From the NCBI RefSeq assembly GCF_012932495.1, contig NZ_JABCNG010000001.1, positions 1,860,001 to 1,924,000 on the forward strand: a DNA stretch of 64,000 nt, written 5' to 3'. A model generated the notes under the pieces. It was given only the letters and a program-made list of their open reading frames with translations. It did not search any database and had not been told where the DNA came from. A program made the position numbers and the translations under genes. Of the stretch, positions 51,701 to 59,106 are shown one piece after another (the stretch's first letter is position 1; each line of letters begins with the position of its first letter). Origin of the DNA: Novosphingobium sp. SG919. GTDB taxonomy: Bacteria; Pseudomonadota; Alphaproteobacteria; Sphingomonadales; Sphingomonadaceae.

Positions 51701-53073
51701 AATATACCCACCAAGGCAAGATCCTGCTGGGGTGCCGGCGTCGCGGCGGGCAATTGCGCATAGAAGTGTGGGATACCGGCATCGGCATCGAGCCCGACCA
51801 GTTGCACGCGATCTTCGAAGAGTTTCACCAAGTCGACAACCCCGCGCGCATGCGCAGCCAGGGATTGGGCCTGGGCCTGGCGATCGTCCAGCGGCTGGGC
51901 GCTTTGCTGGAGCACGTGGTCGATGTGAAATCGCGGCCGAAAAAGGGCTCGGTCTTTGCCATCAGCGTGCCGCGCGAGGCGCGCGAGGCGCCCGTCGAGC
52001 CGCGATCAGCGCCGTCATTGCCCGCCCCCGTGGCCCTCCTGCCCGACGCGGCCGATCACCCGCGCGCGCAAGTCATGATCGTGGAAGACGATACGGATCT
52101 GCGTGAGCTGCTCGCCGAAATGCTGCGCTCCGACGGCTTTCTGGTGACCAGCGCAGCCAATGCCGTGGAAGCGCTCGACCTCATCGTAACCGCGGCCGTG
52201 CGGCCCGATGTCGTGCTGACCGATTACAATCTGCCCGATGGCGGCAATGGCATCGAACTGCTCGCTGCCCTGCGTGCGCGGCTGGGGGCAGACCTGCCCG
52301 CGATCGTGCTGACGGGCGACATATCGGCCAAGGCCATGGCGGACATCGGGGATGCGCATTGCCAGCACCTGAGCAAGCCGGTCGATGCCAAGCAACTGGT
52401 GCAACGCATTGCCCGTCTTTGTGCCGGCGCGGCATCGGCCGCACCAGCCATCACCAAGCAGGACGCCAGCTTGGCCGGCGTGACCTATGTGGTGGACGAT
52501 GATCCACACGTGCGCACAGCGATCCGCGATCTGTTGGCCGGGCATGGCTTGGCCGTGCAGGATTTCGACAGTGCGGAAGCGTTTCTGGCCGCCTACAAGC
52601 CCGGCGGTACTGGATGCCTGCTGGTGGACGCGCACCTTCCCGGCATGAGCGGGGTTGCCCTGCTTGCCCAGTTGCACACCGGCGGAGACCACTTTCCCGT
52701 GATCTTCCTGACTGGCGACGGCGATGTGGGCCTTGCTGTGCAAGCCATGCGCGCGGGCGCCTGCGAATTCATCGAAAAGCCGGTTGGCCAGGCCGATCTT
52801 CTCGCCAGCATTGCCCGCGCAACCGACCAGTCGCACGACAGCCGCGTGGTCGATGCCGCCCATGCCGACGCGCTCGCCCGCATCGCCAACCTGACGACGC
52901 GGCAGAAACTGGTCATGGACATGGTGCTGGCCGGCCATCCAAGCAAGAACATCGCCGCCGACCTTGGCATCAGCCAGCGCACGGTCGAAAATCATCGCGC
53001 GGAAATCATGCTGCGCATGAGCGCCAAATCGATTCCTGAATTGGCCCGGATCGTGCTGCTGGCACAGGATTAA
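48709..53073 (+). CDS. CheB-CheR-PAS-histidine kinase-REC-REC-LuxR hybrid regulator
   Basis: About 1454 residues from the ATG at 48709, which has AAGGGGG just upstream (starts at 48658 or 48679 are possible). In order: CheB methylesterase domain (GASAGG, QHLDPSHKSLL, SGHGADGSGG for Ser, His and Asp), CheR methyltransferase (TSFFRD, GCSTGEEAYSIA, IACRNLLIYL), a coiled coil (repeated NEE motifs such as VNEEFQSTNEELLTSKEEL), PAS domain (FADITER end), HisKA with ASHDLRQPMQ, HATPase (NLLGNAIKYTHQ, GLGLAIVQRLG), receiver 1 (VEDDTDL, LTDYNLP), receiver 2 (VVDDDPH, LVDAHLPGMSG) and a LuxR HTH (LTTRQKLVMDMVLAG, ISQRTVENHRAEI). The last two domains equal a FixJ-type regulator. It is divergent from a single-domain response regulator. 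Such proteins are soluble; the signal is unknown. Confidence 0.93.
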   Translation: MTRPARGNAPLRPGGGSPGPGPDLVSTGSTGTIPIIAIGASAGGLDALSRLFDGLPADSGAAYVLVQHLDPSHKSLLPDLLSDRTTMPVAEAREGETLGPDRVYVIPPGRYLSVRGGALSLSPVDAQHGARLPFDFLLKSLATSCGPQTVAVILSGHGADGSGGLAALKAAGGKAVAQDPAQAEYPGMPQEAVATGLVDEVASLAGMPAILAQLAHAARQRGNVDAAPASGSPGAILAFLKAQTGHDFEHYKPGTMARRIARRMGLLALPTGDLDAYLAYLKADAAECDLLVGDLLINVTSFFRDPQVFEALEALVIPELIQRLAPGSPLRVWVAGCSTGEEAYSIAMACSDAIAAAGRTIKLQIFASDLDPVAVAIAREGFYAADIADTMSAERLARYFIHEEAGYRVAPNLRAPVVFSVQDVLVDPPFSRIDLIACRNLLIYLNVAAQAKVIALFHFALREGGVLLLGTSETIARAEGRFEPVAKAECCFRHVAQSRPGEAGFPFSVSERLPLLATSGPAPTARQVSLADLSRRAVLAAYAPAAVLVNRRHECLFTLGPIHRYLRLSTGYATLDLLAMAAPALRGKLRLAIARAGKAVPKVDGGRARAMVDGAAVWFRIEVQCLTETDEELLLVCFLEEPITEAGSSATLRPADTARIAELEQELVAAQAELHTALHERAVADQEQKAINEEALSVNEEFQSTNEELLTSKEELQSLNEELTALNSQLQETLDRQRMASDDLQNVLNSTNVGTMILDAGLNIRFFTPAISPLFNVIASDIGRPLGDLRPMADDPDLLVDAARVLAAETVIEREVITQDKAWYLRRIFPYRAHDSRIEGVVITFADITERKHNTSALEAAKLEAERANAAKSRFLAAASHDLRQPMQALTLLKDLLSRSTQTERGATLLVRFDQTLRALSGMLDVLLNINQIEAGVIHPKRAVFPVADLLNRLRNEMTALAQARKLTLTILPCSAMVESDPQLLEQMVRNLLGNAIKYTHQGKILLGCRRRGGQLRIEVWDTGIGIEPDQLHAIFEEFHQVDNPARMRSQGLGLGLAIVQRLGALLEHVVDVKSRPKKGSVFAISVPREAREAPVEPRSAPSLPAPVALLPDAADHPRAQVMIVEDDTDLRELLAEMLRSDGFLVTSAANAVEALDLIVTAAVRPDVVLTDYNLPDGGNGIELLAALRARLGADLPAIVLTGDISAKAMADIGDAHCQHLSKPVDAKQLVQRIARLCAGAASAAPAITKQDASLAGVTYVVDDDPHVRTAIRDLLAGHGLAVQDFDSAEAFLAAYKPGGTGCLLVDAHLPGMSGVALLAQLHTGGDHFPVIFLTGDGDVGLAVQAMRAGACEFIEKPVGQADLLASIARATDQSHDSRVVDAAHADALARIANLTTRQKLVMDMVLAGHPSKNIAADLGISQRTVENHRAEIMLRMSAKSIPELARIVLLAQD

Positions 53074-53086
53074 CACCCAAGTATTG

Positions 53087-53111
53087 GCAACGGTGGAAAG
53101 ATTGCCGTTGC
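53087..53111 (+). terminator. Weak hairpin after the hybrid regulator gene
   Basis: Inverted repeat GCAACGG-(11 nt)-CCGTTGC 13 bp after the stop codon, without a T-run. A second dyad ATCGGC-aaaca-GCCGAT is at 53245-53261 further down the 280-bp gap, which otherwise holds no gene. Confidence 0.35.
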
Positions 53112-53353
53112 TGTCTGGGTATATTCCGAGGCTGTGCCCACCCTGAACCAGCCCGTAGACATCGGACCGATGCTTGCCATTCGGCACGCTGGTCCTGCGC
53201 TGCCCGGTCTTTTTGGGCAGGGCTCGCATCCGGACCGGCTGCCTATCGGCAAACAGCCGATGCCCAACGGGTGGCAGTGACTGCACAAAACAAGTCGTGC
53301 CGTCGCCACCAAAGGCCGATCGAGCCGGTGGGCATCTTCAGGAGGATACACCA

Positions 53354-53914
53354 ATGACGCCCTTATCCCGAACATGCGTTGCAAGCGCCGTGGCCCTGGC
53401 CACGATCGGCACGCTATCGGCCCCTGTCGCCCAGGCGCGCAGCGCGGCCCAGATCGCCGCGCAGGGCCGGCTAACCCTCGCCCAACTCGAACATAGCGAG
53501 CCCAGGGCGCGGCGCCTTGCGGCACAGGCGCGGGGCATTCTCGTCTTTCCTGCGATCTACAAGGCCGGATTGCTGATCGGCGGGGAAAGCGGCAATGGCG
53601 TCCTGTTCGTCAAAGGCCGGCCCACGCGGTACTACAACCTGTCCGGCGGAACCTGGGGCCTGCAGGCGGGTGCCCAGAAATTCAGCTATGTCCTGCTGTT
53701 CATGAATGATTCCGCGCTGCGCTATCTGCACAAGAGCGATGGCTGGGCCGTGGGCACAGGGCCCAGCGTCGTCGTCGTCGACAAGGGCGGCAGCGCCGAA
53801 GCCAACAGCACCACCCTGGCCAAGGACGTTTATGCCTTTCCGTTCAACGGCAAGGGCTTGATGGCCGATCTTACCCTTCAGGGCACGAAGATCAGCCCGA
53901 TCCACCCACGCTGA
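53354..53914 (+). CDS. SYLF-domain (YSC84-like) exported protein
   Basis: A 186-residue protein. The ATG at 53354 has AGGAGG 8 bp upstream, a very strong ribosome-binding site, and opens a signal peptide ending near APVAQARS. The mature part is the lipid-binding SYLF/YSC84 domain: ARGILVFPAIYKAGLLIGGESGNGVLF (key FPAIYKAG), YYNLSGGTWGLQAGAQKFSYVLLFMND and DVYAFPFNGKGLMADLTLQGTKI. In bacteria these proteins are periplasmic and their function is not established; membrane or phosphoinositide binding is known for the eukaryotic ones. It is followed 76 bp later by the OmpA-like gene. Confidence 0.9.
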   Translation: MTPLSRTCVASAVALATIGTLSAPVAQARSAAQIAAQGRLTLAQLEHSEPRARRLAAQARGILVFPAIYKAGLLIGGESGNGVLFVKGRPTRYYNLSGGTWGLQAGAQKFSYVLLFMNDSALRYLHKSDGWAVGTGPSVVVVDKGGSAEANSTTLAKDVYAFPFNGKGLMADLTLQGTKISPIHPR

Positions 53915-53990
53915 TCGCTGCCGTCGGCACGATCATCCCGCGGTTGCCGCAAGCCGCCTCCTGCCTCCTTATCCCAAGATCGGAAACGTC

Positions 53991-55103
53991 ATGAAAACGC
54001 TCCTCATCGCGACAGCGCTGGCGACAAGCGCGCTTGCCACCACAGTCCACGCCCAGGATACCGGCCCCTACGTCACCGTGGAAGGCGGCGCGGTCAAACA
54101 GGAACGCGCCAATGTCCAGGGCCCGGCCGGATACGAACACACCGACCGCTTCAAGACGGGCTGGGAAGCCGGTGGTGCGCTCGGCTACGATTTCGGGCAT
54201 TTCCGCCTGGAGGCCGAAGGTTTCTACAACCGCTCCACGCTGCGCGAGCAGGACCGCCCGACCGGCACGCCGCTGCCCAACGGCACGTATACCAGCGATG
54301 ATGGCCTGAACGGCCGCACCACCACCGTCGCCGTGATGGGCAACGCGCTGATCGGGCTGGGCCATTGGGGCGGGATCAAGGCCTACGTCGGCGGCGGCGC
54401 AGGCTATGCCCGCACGCGGCTGTATGAAGCGCTGCCCAGCGCCGGCCACATCGACGATCACGATCGCGGCTTTGCCTGGCAGGCGCTGGCGGGGCTGACC
54501 GTGCCACTGGGGCGCAATGTCGATCTGGGCGTGCGGTACCGCTATTTCCGCCCGGATGGTGCGGATCACTTCATCCACTCCGACGGGACCGACCGCAAGG
54601 TGTCGCTGCGCTCGCACGCGCTGCTCGCCACCTTGACGTTCAACCTGGGCGGACGCGCCGCGGCGCCGGAAGAAGCACCTCCCCCGCCCCCGCCACCGCC
54701 CCCTGCACCGTTGCCGCCGCCTCCGCCGCCTCCGCCGCCCGTGGCCGCCACTTGCAACCACGGCCCGTACATCGTGTTCTTCGATTGGGCCAAGGCCGAC
54801 ATTACGGCCGAAGCGGCCAGCATTCTCGACAATGCCGTGCAGGCCTATGGCAATTGCGGCGGCGTGGCGATCACGCTGGCAGGCTACACCGACAGTTCGG
54901 GCTCGGCCCGTTTCAACCTTGGCCTCTCAGAGCGCCGGGCCGAAGCGATCCGCCGCTACCTGTCCAGCCACGCCATCGCCGATAGCGTGATCACCAGCCA
55001 TGCTTATGGTGAAGCCAACCAGCGGGTGCCCACCGCCGATGGGGTTCGCGAACTGCAAAATCGCCGGGTCGAAATCACGTACGGCCCCGGCGCCGGATAC
55101 TGA
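53991..55103 (+). CDS. OmpA-family outer-membrane protein with polyproline linker
   Basis: A 370-residue protein. Signal peptide MKTLLIATALATSALATTVHAQ, then an eight-strand beta-barrel of about 200 residues (YVTVEGGAVKQERANVQG ... LLATLTFNLGG). A linker of nearly pure proline at about 229-253 separates it from the C-terminal OmpA domain (YIVFFDWAKADITAEAASILDNAV, YTDSSGSARFNLGLSERRAEAIRRYL), which binds peptidoglycan. It probably ties the outer membrane to the cell wall. The linker is much longer and purer than in most OmpA proteins. A perfect 20-bp hairpin follows the gene at 55112-55154. Confidence 0.92.
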   Translation: MKTLLIATALATSALATTVHAQDTGPYVTVEGGAVKQERANVQGPAGYEHTDRFKTGWEAGGALGYDFGHFRLEAEGFYNRSTLREQDRPTGTPLPNGTYTSDDGLNGRTTTVAVMGNALIGLGHWGGIKAYVGGGAGYARTRLYEALPSAGHIDDHDRGFAWQALAGLTVPLGRNVDLGVRYRYFRPDGADHFIHSDGTDRKVSLRSHALLATLTFNLGGRAAAPEEAPPPPPPPPPAPLPPPPPPPPPVAATCNHGPYIVFFDWAKADITAEAASILDNAVQAYGNCGGVAITLAGYTDSSGSARFNLGLSERRAEAIRRYLSSHAIADSVITSHAYGEANQRVPTADGVRELQNRRVEITYGPGAGY

Positions 55104-55111
55104 TCTCTCGC

Positions 55112-55154
55112 GCAAAGGCATGCGATCGGGCCCCGCCCGATCGCATGCCTTTGC
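55112..55154. terminator. Perfect 20-bp hairpin after the OmpA-like gene
   Basis: Arms 55112-55131 and 55135-55154 are exactly complementary over 20 bases, with a three-base loop (CCC), starting eight bases after the stop codon. No T-run follows on either strand. It is the most stable hairpin in the window; it may end transcription, protect the mRNA 3' end, or be a DNA cruciform site. Confidence 0.7.
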
Positions 55155-55194
55155 ATCCCGCCCCCGCACGCTACTCCTTATTCTGCGAGGCACC

Positions 55195-56007
55195 ATGCTT
55201 ATCCGCGCCGGCTATGATATCGGCTTCCGCTGCGAACAGCCCGTCCCCATGCTGGCAAACCTGAGTGTTCATGCGTCGCGCAACAAGGACTTGCGCAGCG
55301 TGCAACGCATCTTCACCACCCCTGAAGTGCCGCTCTATGATTATGCCGACGGCTTCGGCAACATCTGCACCCGGCTGACCATGCCGGCCGGCGGGGCAAC
55401 GTTGTCGTGCGGCTTCGTCATCGAAGACCCTTTCGAGCCCGATCCGGTGGACATTCACGCGCAGCAAGCCGCGCTGGTCGACCTGCCCGACGACGTGCTG
55501 CTCTATTTGCGCGGCAGCCGCTATTGCGAAACCGATCGGCTGCTGGAAACGGCTTGGCGCCTGTTCGGCCAGTGCCGCCAGGGATGGCCCCTGGTCCAGG
55601 CGATCGTCGATCATGTCCACGCCTCCATCCGGTTCGACTATGCGACGGCGCGCCCCACCAAGACGGCATGGGAAGTGTTCCATGAAGGTAGCGGCGTCTG
55701 CCGCGATTATGCCCACCTTGCCGTGGCCCTGTGCCGGTGCATGAACATCCCCGCCCGCTATTGCACCGGTTACCTGGGAGACATGGATCTGGCCGAACCT
55801 GGCGGGCCGATGGACTTTTCGGCCTGGTTCGAGGTGTGGCTGGGCGGACGCTGGTTCGTGTTCGATGCCCGCCACAACTATCCGCGGCGTGGGCGCGTGC
55901 TCATGGCGCGCGGGCGCGACGCTGCCGATGCGGCGCTCACCACCACGTTCGGCCCGGTCGAACTGGTCCGGTTCGAAGTCTACACCGACAAGGACATGTT
56001 TTCCTGA
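55195..56007 (+). CDS. Transglutaminase-like cysteine peptidase superfamily protein
   Basis: A 270-residue protein. The ATG at 55195 follows GCGAGG; an upstream in-frame extension overlaps the OmpA-like gene and the hairpin. The N-terminal 130 residues form a beta-sandwich (GYDIGFRCEQPVPMLANLSVHAS). The transglutaminase-like core follows: the catalytic Cys in HEGSGVCRDYAHLAVALCRCMNIPARYCTGYLGD and the His in WFVFDARHNYPRRGR, plus the following Asp region. It has no signal peptide, so cytoplasmic activity such as hydrolysis or transfer at amide bonds is expected. Similar proteins in alphaproteobacteria are linked to cyanophycin-, peptide- or nylon-like polymer turnover, which is not decidable here. 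Confidence 0.88.
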   Translation: MLIRAGYDIGFRCEQPVPMLANLSVHASRNKDLRSVQRIFTTPEVPLYDYADGFGNICTRLTMPAGGATLSCGFVIEDPFEPDPVDIHAQQAALVDLPDDVLLYLRGSRYCETDRLLETAWRLFGQCRQGWPLVQAIVDHVHASIRFDYATARPTKTAWEVFHEGSGVCRDYAHLAVALCRCMNIPARYCTGYLGDMDLAEPGGPMDFSAWFEVWLGGRWFVFDARHNYPRRGRVLMARGRDAADAALTTTFGPVELVRFEVYTDKDMFS

Positions 56008-56035
56008 CCGGTGCCCTGGCGCACGGCAGGACGCC

Positions 56036-57124
56036 CTAGCGCACCAGGCCGGTGGCGCGCAGCGCGCCTTCGACAATCCGTGACAGGCGACGCAGCGGAC
56101 GCGGTATCACCGGAGCATTCGCGCCGCTGTCCGCCCGTGCTGCTTCGGCAGTGTCAACCGCGTCACTGTCGAGCAGGCCCCAGAAATGGCAGATGTGGCG
56201 CGTGGACGAAATCGCCGCCTCCAGCATGTACGGGCCCGGTTCACCGCGTCCCTGCGGCCCCAGCGTTGCCAGCGGCGTACCATGCCCCATGCCCGTGATG
56301 GTATAGGCCTCGATCACCACGCGTCCTGCGCCGTCGCGCCAGCGTTGGCAGGGGTAGCCATCGACCGCCTCGATGGTGCCGCTGGCCAGGTCGATACCAT
56401 GCAGCGGCGCCCACTGCGCCACGATGGCATCGGCGTTGGACGGGTTCACCGTGGCATCGGCGCTCCCTTGCCAGACGGACACGATCGGCCAGGGGCCACC
56501 GTGGCCCGACGCTTCTCGCACCATGGCCGAAAGCGTGTGGGCATCCGGTCCGCCGTGGCCGCGCATGCGCATGATCGCCTGCGACATGGTATCGGCACAG
56601 CCGAACGGCAGGCCGGCGATGATCGCGCCGCCGGCAAAGACATCGGGATAGGCCGCCAGCATGGCGCATGCCATGGCGCCCCCGGCCGACAGCCCGGTCA
56701 CATAGATGCGCGCCGGATCGAGCCCGTGCTGTTCCACCATGGCCGCAATCATCTGTCGGATCGAAAGCGCCTCCCCCGCCTCGCGGCGGCTGTCATCGGG
56801 GCGAAACCAGTTGAAGCAGAGGTTGGCATTGTTGAGCCGGCGCTGTTCTGGATAGAGCACGGCAAAGCCCAGCTCTTCGGCCATTTGCGCCCAGGCCGCG
56901 CCGCGATCATAGGCACGGGCCGTCTGCTTGCACCCATGCAGCACCACCACAAGCGGCATGCGCCCACCCCGGCGCTGCGGTACGTAACAACGCCCGCCCA
57001 GGTTGCCGGGGTTGCTGCCAAAGCCGCGAAGCGCCGAAAGGGTGGGCCCTGGTTCGGCATCGGTCAGGGCGCGAAGCGTGACCTTGCCGAACGCAGCGCC
57101 AGGCTGCGAATGCGGAACATTCAA
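56036..57124 (-). CDS. PHB depolymerase-family esterase
   Basis: A 362-residue alpha/beta-hydrolase. The family patterns are FGSNPGNLGGRCYVPQRR, LVVVLHGCKQTARAYDRGAAW (oxyanion His-Gly) and the nucleophile Ser146 in TGLSAGGAMACAML. The C-terminal YTITGMGHGTPL provides the catalytic His. Members hydrolyse short-chain polyhydroxyalkanoates, feruloyl esters or acetylated sugars. No secretion signal is clear at the N-terminus. The start is a TTG at 57124 that overlaps the stop of a 13-codon frame with a good ribosome-binding site (57121-57162), so translation may be coupled. It is convergent with the transglutaminase-like gene. Confidence 0.88.
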   Translation of the reverse strand: MNVPHSQPGAAFGKVTLRALTDAEPGPTLSALRGFGSNPGNLGGRCYVPQRRGGRMPLVVVLHGCKQTARAYDRGAAWAQMAEELGFAVLYPEQRRLNNANLCFNWFRPDDSRREAGEALSIRQMIAAMVEQHGLDPARIYVTGLSAGGAMACAMLAAYPDVFAGGAIIAGLPFGCADTMSQAIMRMRGHGGPDAHTLSAMVREASGHGGPWPIVSVWQGSADATVNPSNADAIVAQWAPLHGIDLASGTIEAVDGYPCQRWRDGAGRVVIEAYTITGMGHGTPLATLGPQGRGEPGPYMLEAAISSTRHICHFWGLLDSDAVDTAEAARADSGANAPVIPRPLRRLSRIVEGALRATGLVR

Positions 57125-57162
57125 AACGGCGAACCCTGGCGGGGTAGCACGAAAACGCCCAT
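57121..57162 (-). CDS. Possible 13-codon leader frame before the esterase gene
   Basis: On the minus strand AGGAG, six bases, ATG begins MGVFVLPRQGSPF and ends in TGA that overlaps the esterase TTG (TTGA). Nothing else in the leader looks like a ribosome-binding site for the TTG except AGGG ten bases upstream. It could couple translation of the esterase; it might also reflect a frameshift at the 5' end. Confidence 0.4.
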   Translation of the reverse strand: MGVFVLPRQGSPF

Positions 57163-57582
57163 GATCGATCTCCTGGAAAACGACCTGAACCCGTTCAGAT
57201 TGCTAAAATCCCTGCAATTCGAACGGCTGAGTTATTGCCATGTTCCTCAATTGGATCGGAAAATCCCTGTGACAAATACCTATTATCTGCATTAAGGCGG
57301 TTTATTATCGGCGCATTCACTTGCCAAATCATCGCCCGCACCATGCCATTTCGGCAGGATCGTGCGCCAGCATTCTCAAAAATATCATCCGCGCGCGTTG
57401 ACCCGTGCCTGACACCGCCGTTATCCATGCAATCTGACAGCGCCAAGTCAAGGCGCGGACCGAACCTGGCAAGTCGCAGCCGGATTGCATCACTCGGCGT
57501 GGTTCGCGCATAGGTGATTTCCGAACCTGCGGATGGCACAGGTGGATGGCTATCGCCATTGCGGAACGAAGGTCCCTGCCAG
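57163..57582. other. Divergent intergenic region, A+T-rich at its left end
   Basis: About 420 bp without a gene that I can support. The part 57160-57320 is clearly richer in A+T than its surroundings (for example CTATTATCTGCATTAAGG and GGTTTATTATCGG) and probably contains promoters for the minus-strand esterase and the plus-strand VIT-family gene. Confidence 0.45.
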
Positions 57583-58281
57583 ATGACACGCCCACGCAAC
57601 GCAGAACGCCATCTTATTGCCAGGGTCGGCTGGCTACGCGCGGCGGTGCTCGGTGCCAACGACGGCATATTGTCGACCTCCAGCCTGATCCTTGGCGTCG
57701 CCTCGGCCGGGGGCACCCGTGCGAGCACCCTGGTGGCCGCAGCCGCGGCGCTGGTCGCCGGCGCGATGTCGATGGCCGCCGGCGAATATGTCTCGGTCAG
57801 TTCCCAGCATGATACCGAGCAGGCCGATCTGGCGCGCGAGCGGCGGGAACTCAAGACGGACATCGTGGCCGAGCAGGAGGAACTGGCGCAGATCTATCGT
57901 GCGCGCGGCCTTGACGCGGCAACCGCGCAGATCGTCGCGCGCGAACTGATGGCCAAGGACGCCCTTGACGCGCACGCCCGCGATGAACTGGGGATCACGC
58001 CCGCCACCATCGCCCGGCCGATCCAGGCCGCCTTCACATCGGCGGCAACGTTTTCCTTCGGCGCGTCGCTGCCTGTCCTGATCGCCGTGCTGTCCCCAAC
58101 GGCTATGCTGATCGCGGCGGAAACGATCGGCGCGCTCCTGTTCCTTGCGGTGCTCGGCGCGATCGGCGGCACAGCGGGGGGCGCCAACGTCTGGCGCGCA
58201 ACGGCTCGCGTCACGTTCTGGGGCGCCGCCGCGCTTGCCGTGACGGCGGCGATAGGGCGCCTGGTGGGAACGGTTGTGTGA
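57583..58281 (+). CDS. VIT1/CCC1-family membrane protein
   Basis: A 232-residue protein from the ATG at 57583. The first helix holds the family motif GWLRAAVLGANDGILSTSSLILGVASAGG (key LGANDGILSTSSL), then MSMAAGEYVSVSSQHDTEQADL (key AAGEYVSVSSQ), the metal-binding region of VIT proteins. A helical cytoplasmic region with many Glu (RRELKTDIVAEQEELAQIYRARGL) follows, and three C-terminal helices end the protein. The family moves Fe2+ or Mn2+ across membranes. There is no N-terminal rubrerythrin-like domain as in MbfA. Neighbours do not reveal the metal; no Fur box was seen. Confidence 0.9.
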   Translation: MTRPRNAERHLIARVGWLRAAVLGANDGILSTSSLILGVASAGGTRASTLVAAAAALVAGAMSMAAGEYVSVSSQHDTEQADLARERRELKTDIVAEQEELAQIYRARGLDAATAQIVARELMAKDALDAHARDELGITPATIARPIQAAFTSAATFSFGASLPVLIAVLSPTAMLIAAETIGALLFLAVLGAIGGTAGGANVWRATARVTFWGAAALAVTAAIGRLVGTVV

Positions 58282-58380
58282 TGGGCATGCCATCATAACC
58301 ACGGTCAGACCCAGCGATGCGTGCGTGGTGAAACTGCCTGCGCCCTTGCCCCGCCGCTGGCTTGGCGGCTAGCTGTGCCG

Positions 58381-59049
58381 ATGCCAGACCTTGCCCCGGC
58401 CGCCACTCCTGCTCCAACCGCATCGGCGAAACAGCGTGCCGCCCGCGCCCGCTGCGATGCGATGATCCACCACGCTCGCGCGCAGATCATGGCGGTGGGC
58501 GTCGATCGCTTCAACGTCAACGAGGTCCTGCGCCTGTCGGGCGGATCGAAAGCCACGCTGGTCAAGTACTTCGGCGATCGCACCGGCCTGATCGCGGCGG
58601 CGATCCGCGCCGAGGCAGAAACCACGCTGGCCGCACTGGCACTGGAAAACGCGGAAAGCCGCACGTTGCCGCTGGCCGCCGCATTGCACCGAATGCTCAT
58701 GGGTGTGCTGCGCTTCTACCTGACACCGGGCGCCTTGGCGCTGTACCGGGCGGTGGTCAGCGCAGCTGCGGACAACCCCGCCGGGGCCATCGCATTTTAC
58801 GAGCAAGGCCACCGCATTATCGCAGGCGCTCTGGCGGCGTTGCTGCAAGCGCGGCAGCCCGACGAAGTGCGGCCCGATATCGACTGCGCCCGTGCGGCCG
58901 ACATAGCGCTGCATGCGATCCGCGCCGGGCTTTACGAACAAGTCCTGATCGGGCTGGATGTGGCACAAGACGATGCCGCAGTGACCAGCCAGGTCGAGGC
59001 CACGGTGGCGCTGTTGCTACCCGGTCTTGCTGCTGCAAAAAGCGCTTGA
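58381..59049 (+). CDS. TetR-family transcriptional regulator
   Basis: A 222-residue protein from the ATG at 58381. After a short Ala/Pro-rich tail the HTH reads AQIMAVGVDRFNVNEVLRLSGGSKATLVKYFGDRTGLIAAA (key VNEVLRLSGGSKATLVKYF), and the rest is a TetR ligand domain with a DUF-like C-terminal part (IAFYEQGHRIIAGALAALL). It is 57 bp upstream of the Rieske oxygenase gene on the same strand, separated by a dyad (59061-59098) that contains TGTACC-aac-GGTACA. It may control its own and the oxygenase gene, but the MarR-GNAT regulator downstream is a second candidate. Confidence 0.85.
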   Translation: MPDLAPAATPAPTASAKQRAARARCDAMIHHARAQIMAVGVDRFNVNEVLRLSGGSKATLVKYFGDRTGLIAAAIRAEAETTLAALALENAESRTLPLAAALHRMLMGVLRFYLTPGALALYRAVVSAAADNPAGAIAFYEQGHRIIAGALAALLQARQPDEVRPDIDCARAADIALHAIRAGLYEQVLIGLDVAQDDAAVTSQVEATVALLLPGLAAAKSA

Positions 59050-59060
59050 AGGCGCCTTCT

Positions 59061-59098
59061 CTCCATAATATGTACCAACGGTACACATAATCATGGAG
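59061..59098. promoter_or_regulatory. Dyad upstream of the Rieske oxygenase gene
   Basis: Inner inverted repeat TGTACC-aac-GGTACA (59071-59085) inside an outer inverted repeat CTCCAT (59061-59066) and ATGGAG (59093-59098). The outer half-site CTCCATA also occurs in the 38-bp palindrome at 60158-60195. The site covers the region just 9 bp before the oxygenase ATG and includes the probable ribosome-binding site GGAGAGG. Confidence 0.6.
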
Positions 59099-59106
59099 AG
59101 GGCATC

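Noticed and set aside
57195..57863. Minus-strand frame over the VIT-family gene start and intergenic region
   Set aside because: Shadow of the VIT-family gene; composition and lack of ribosome-binding site argue against a gene.
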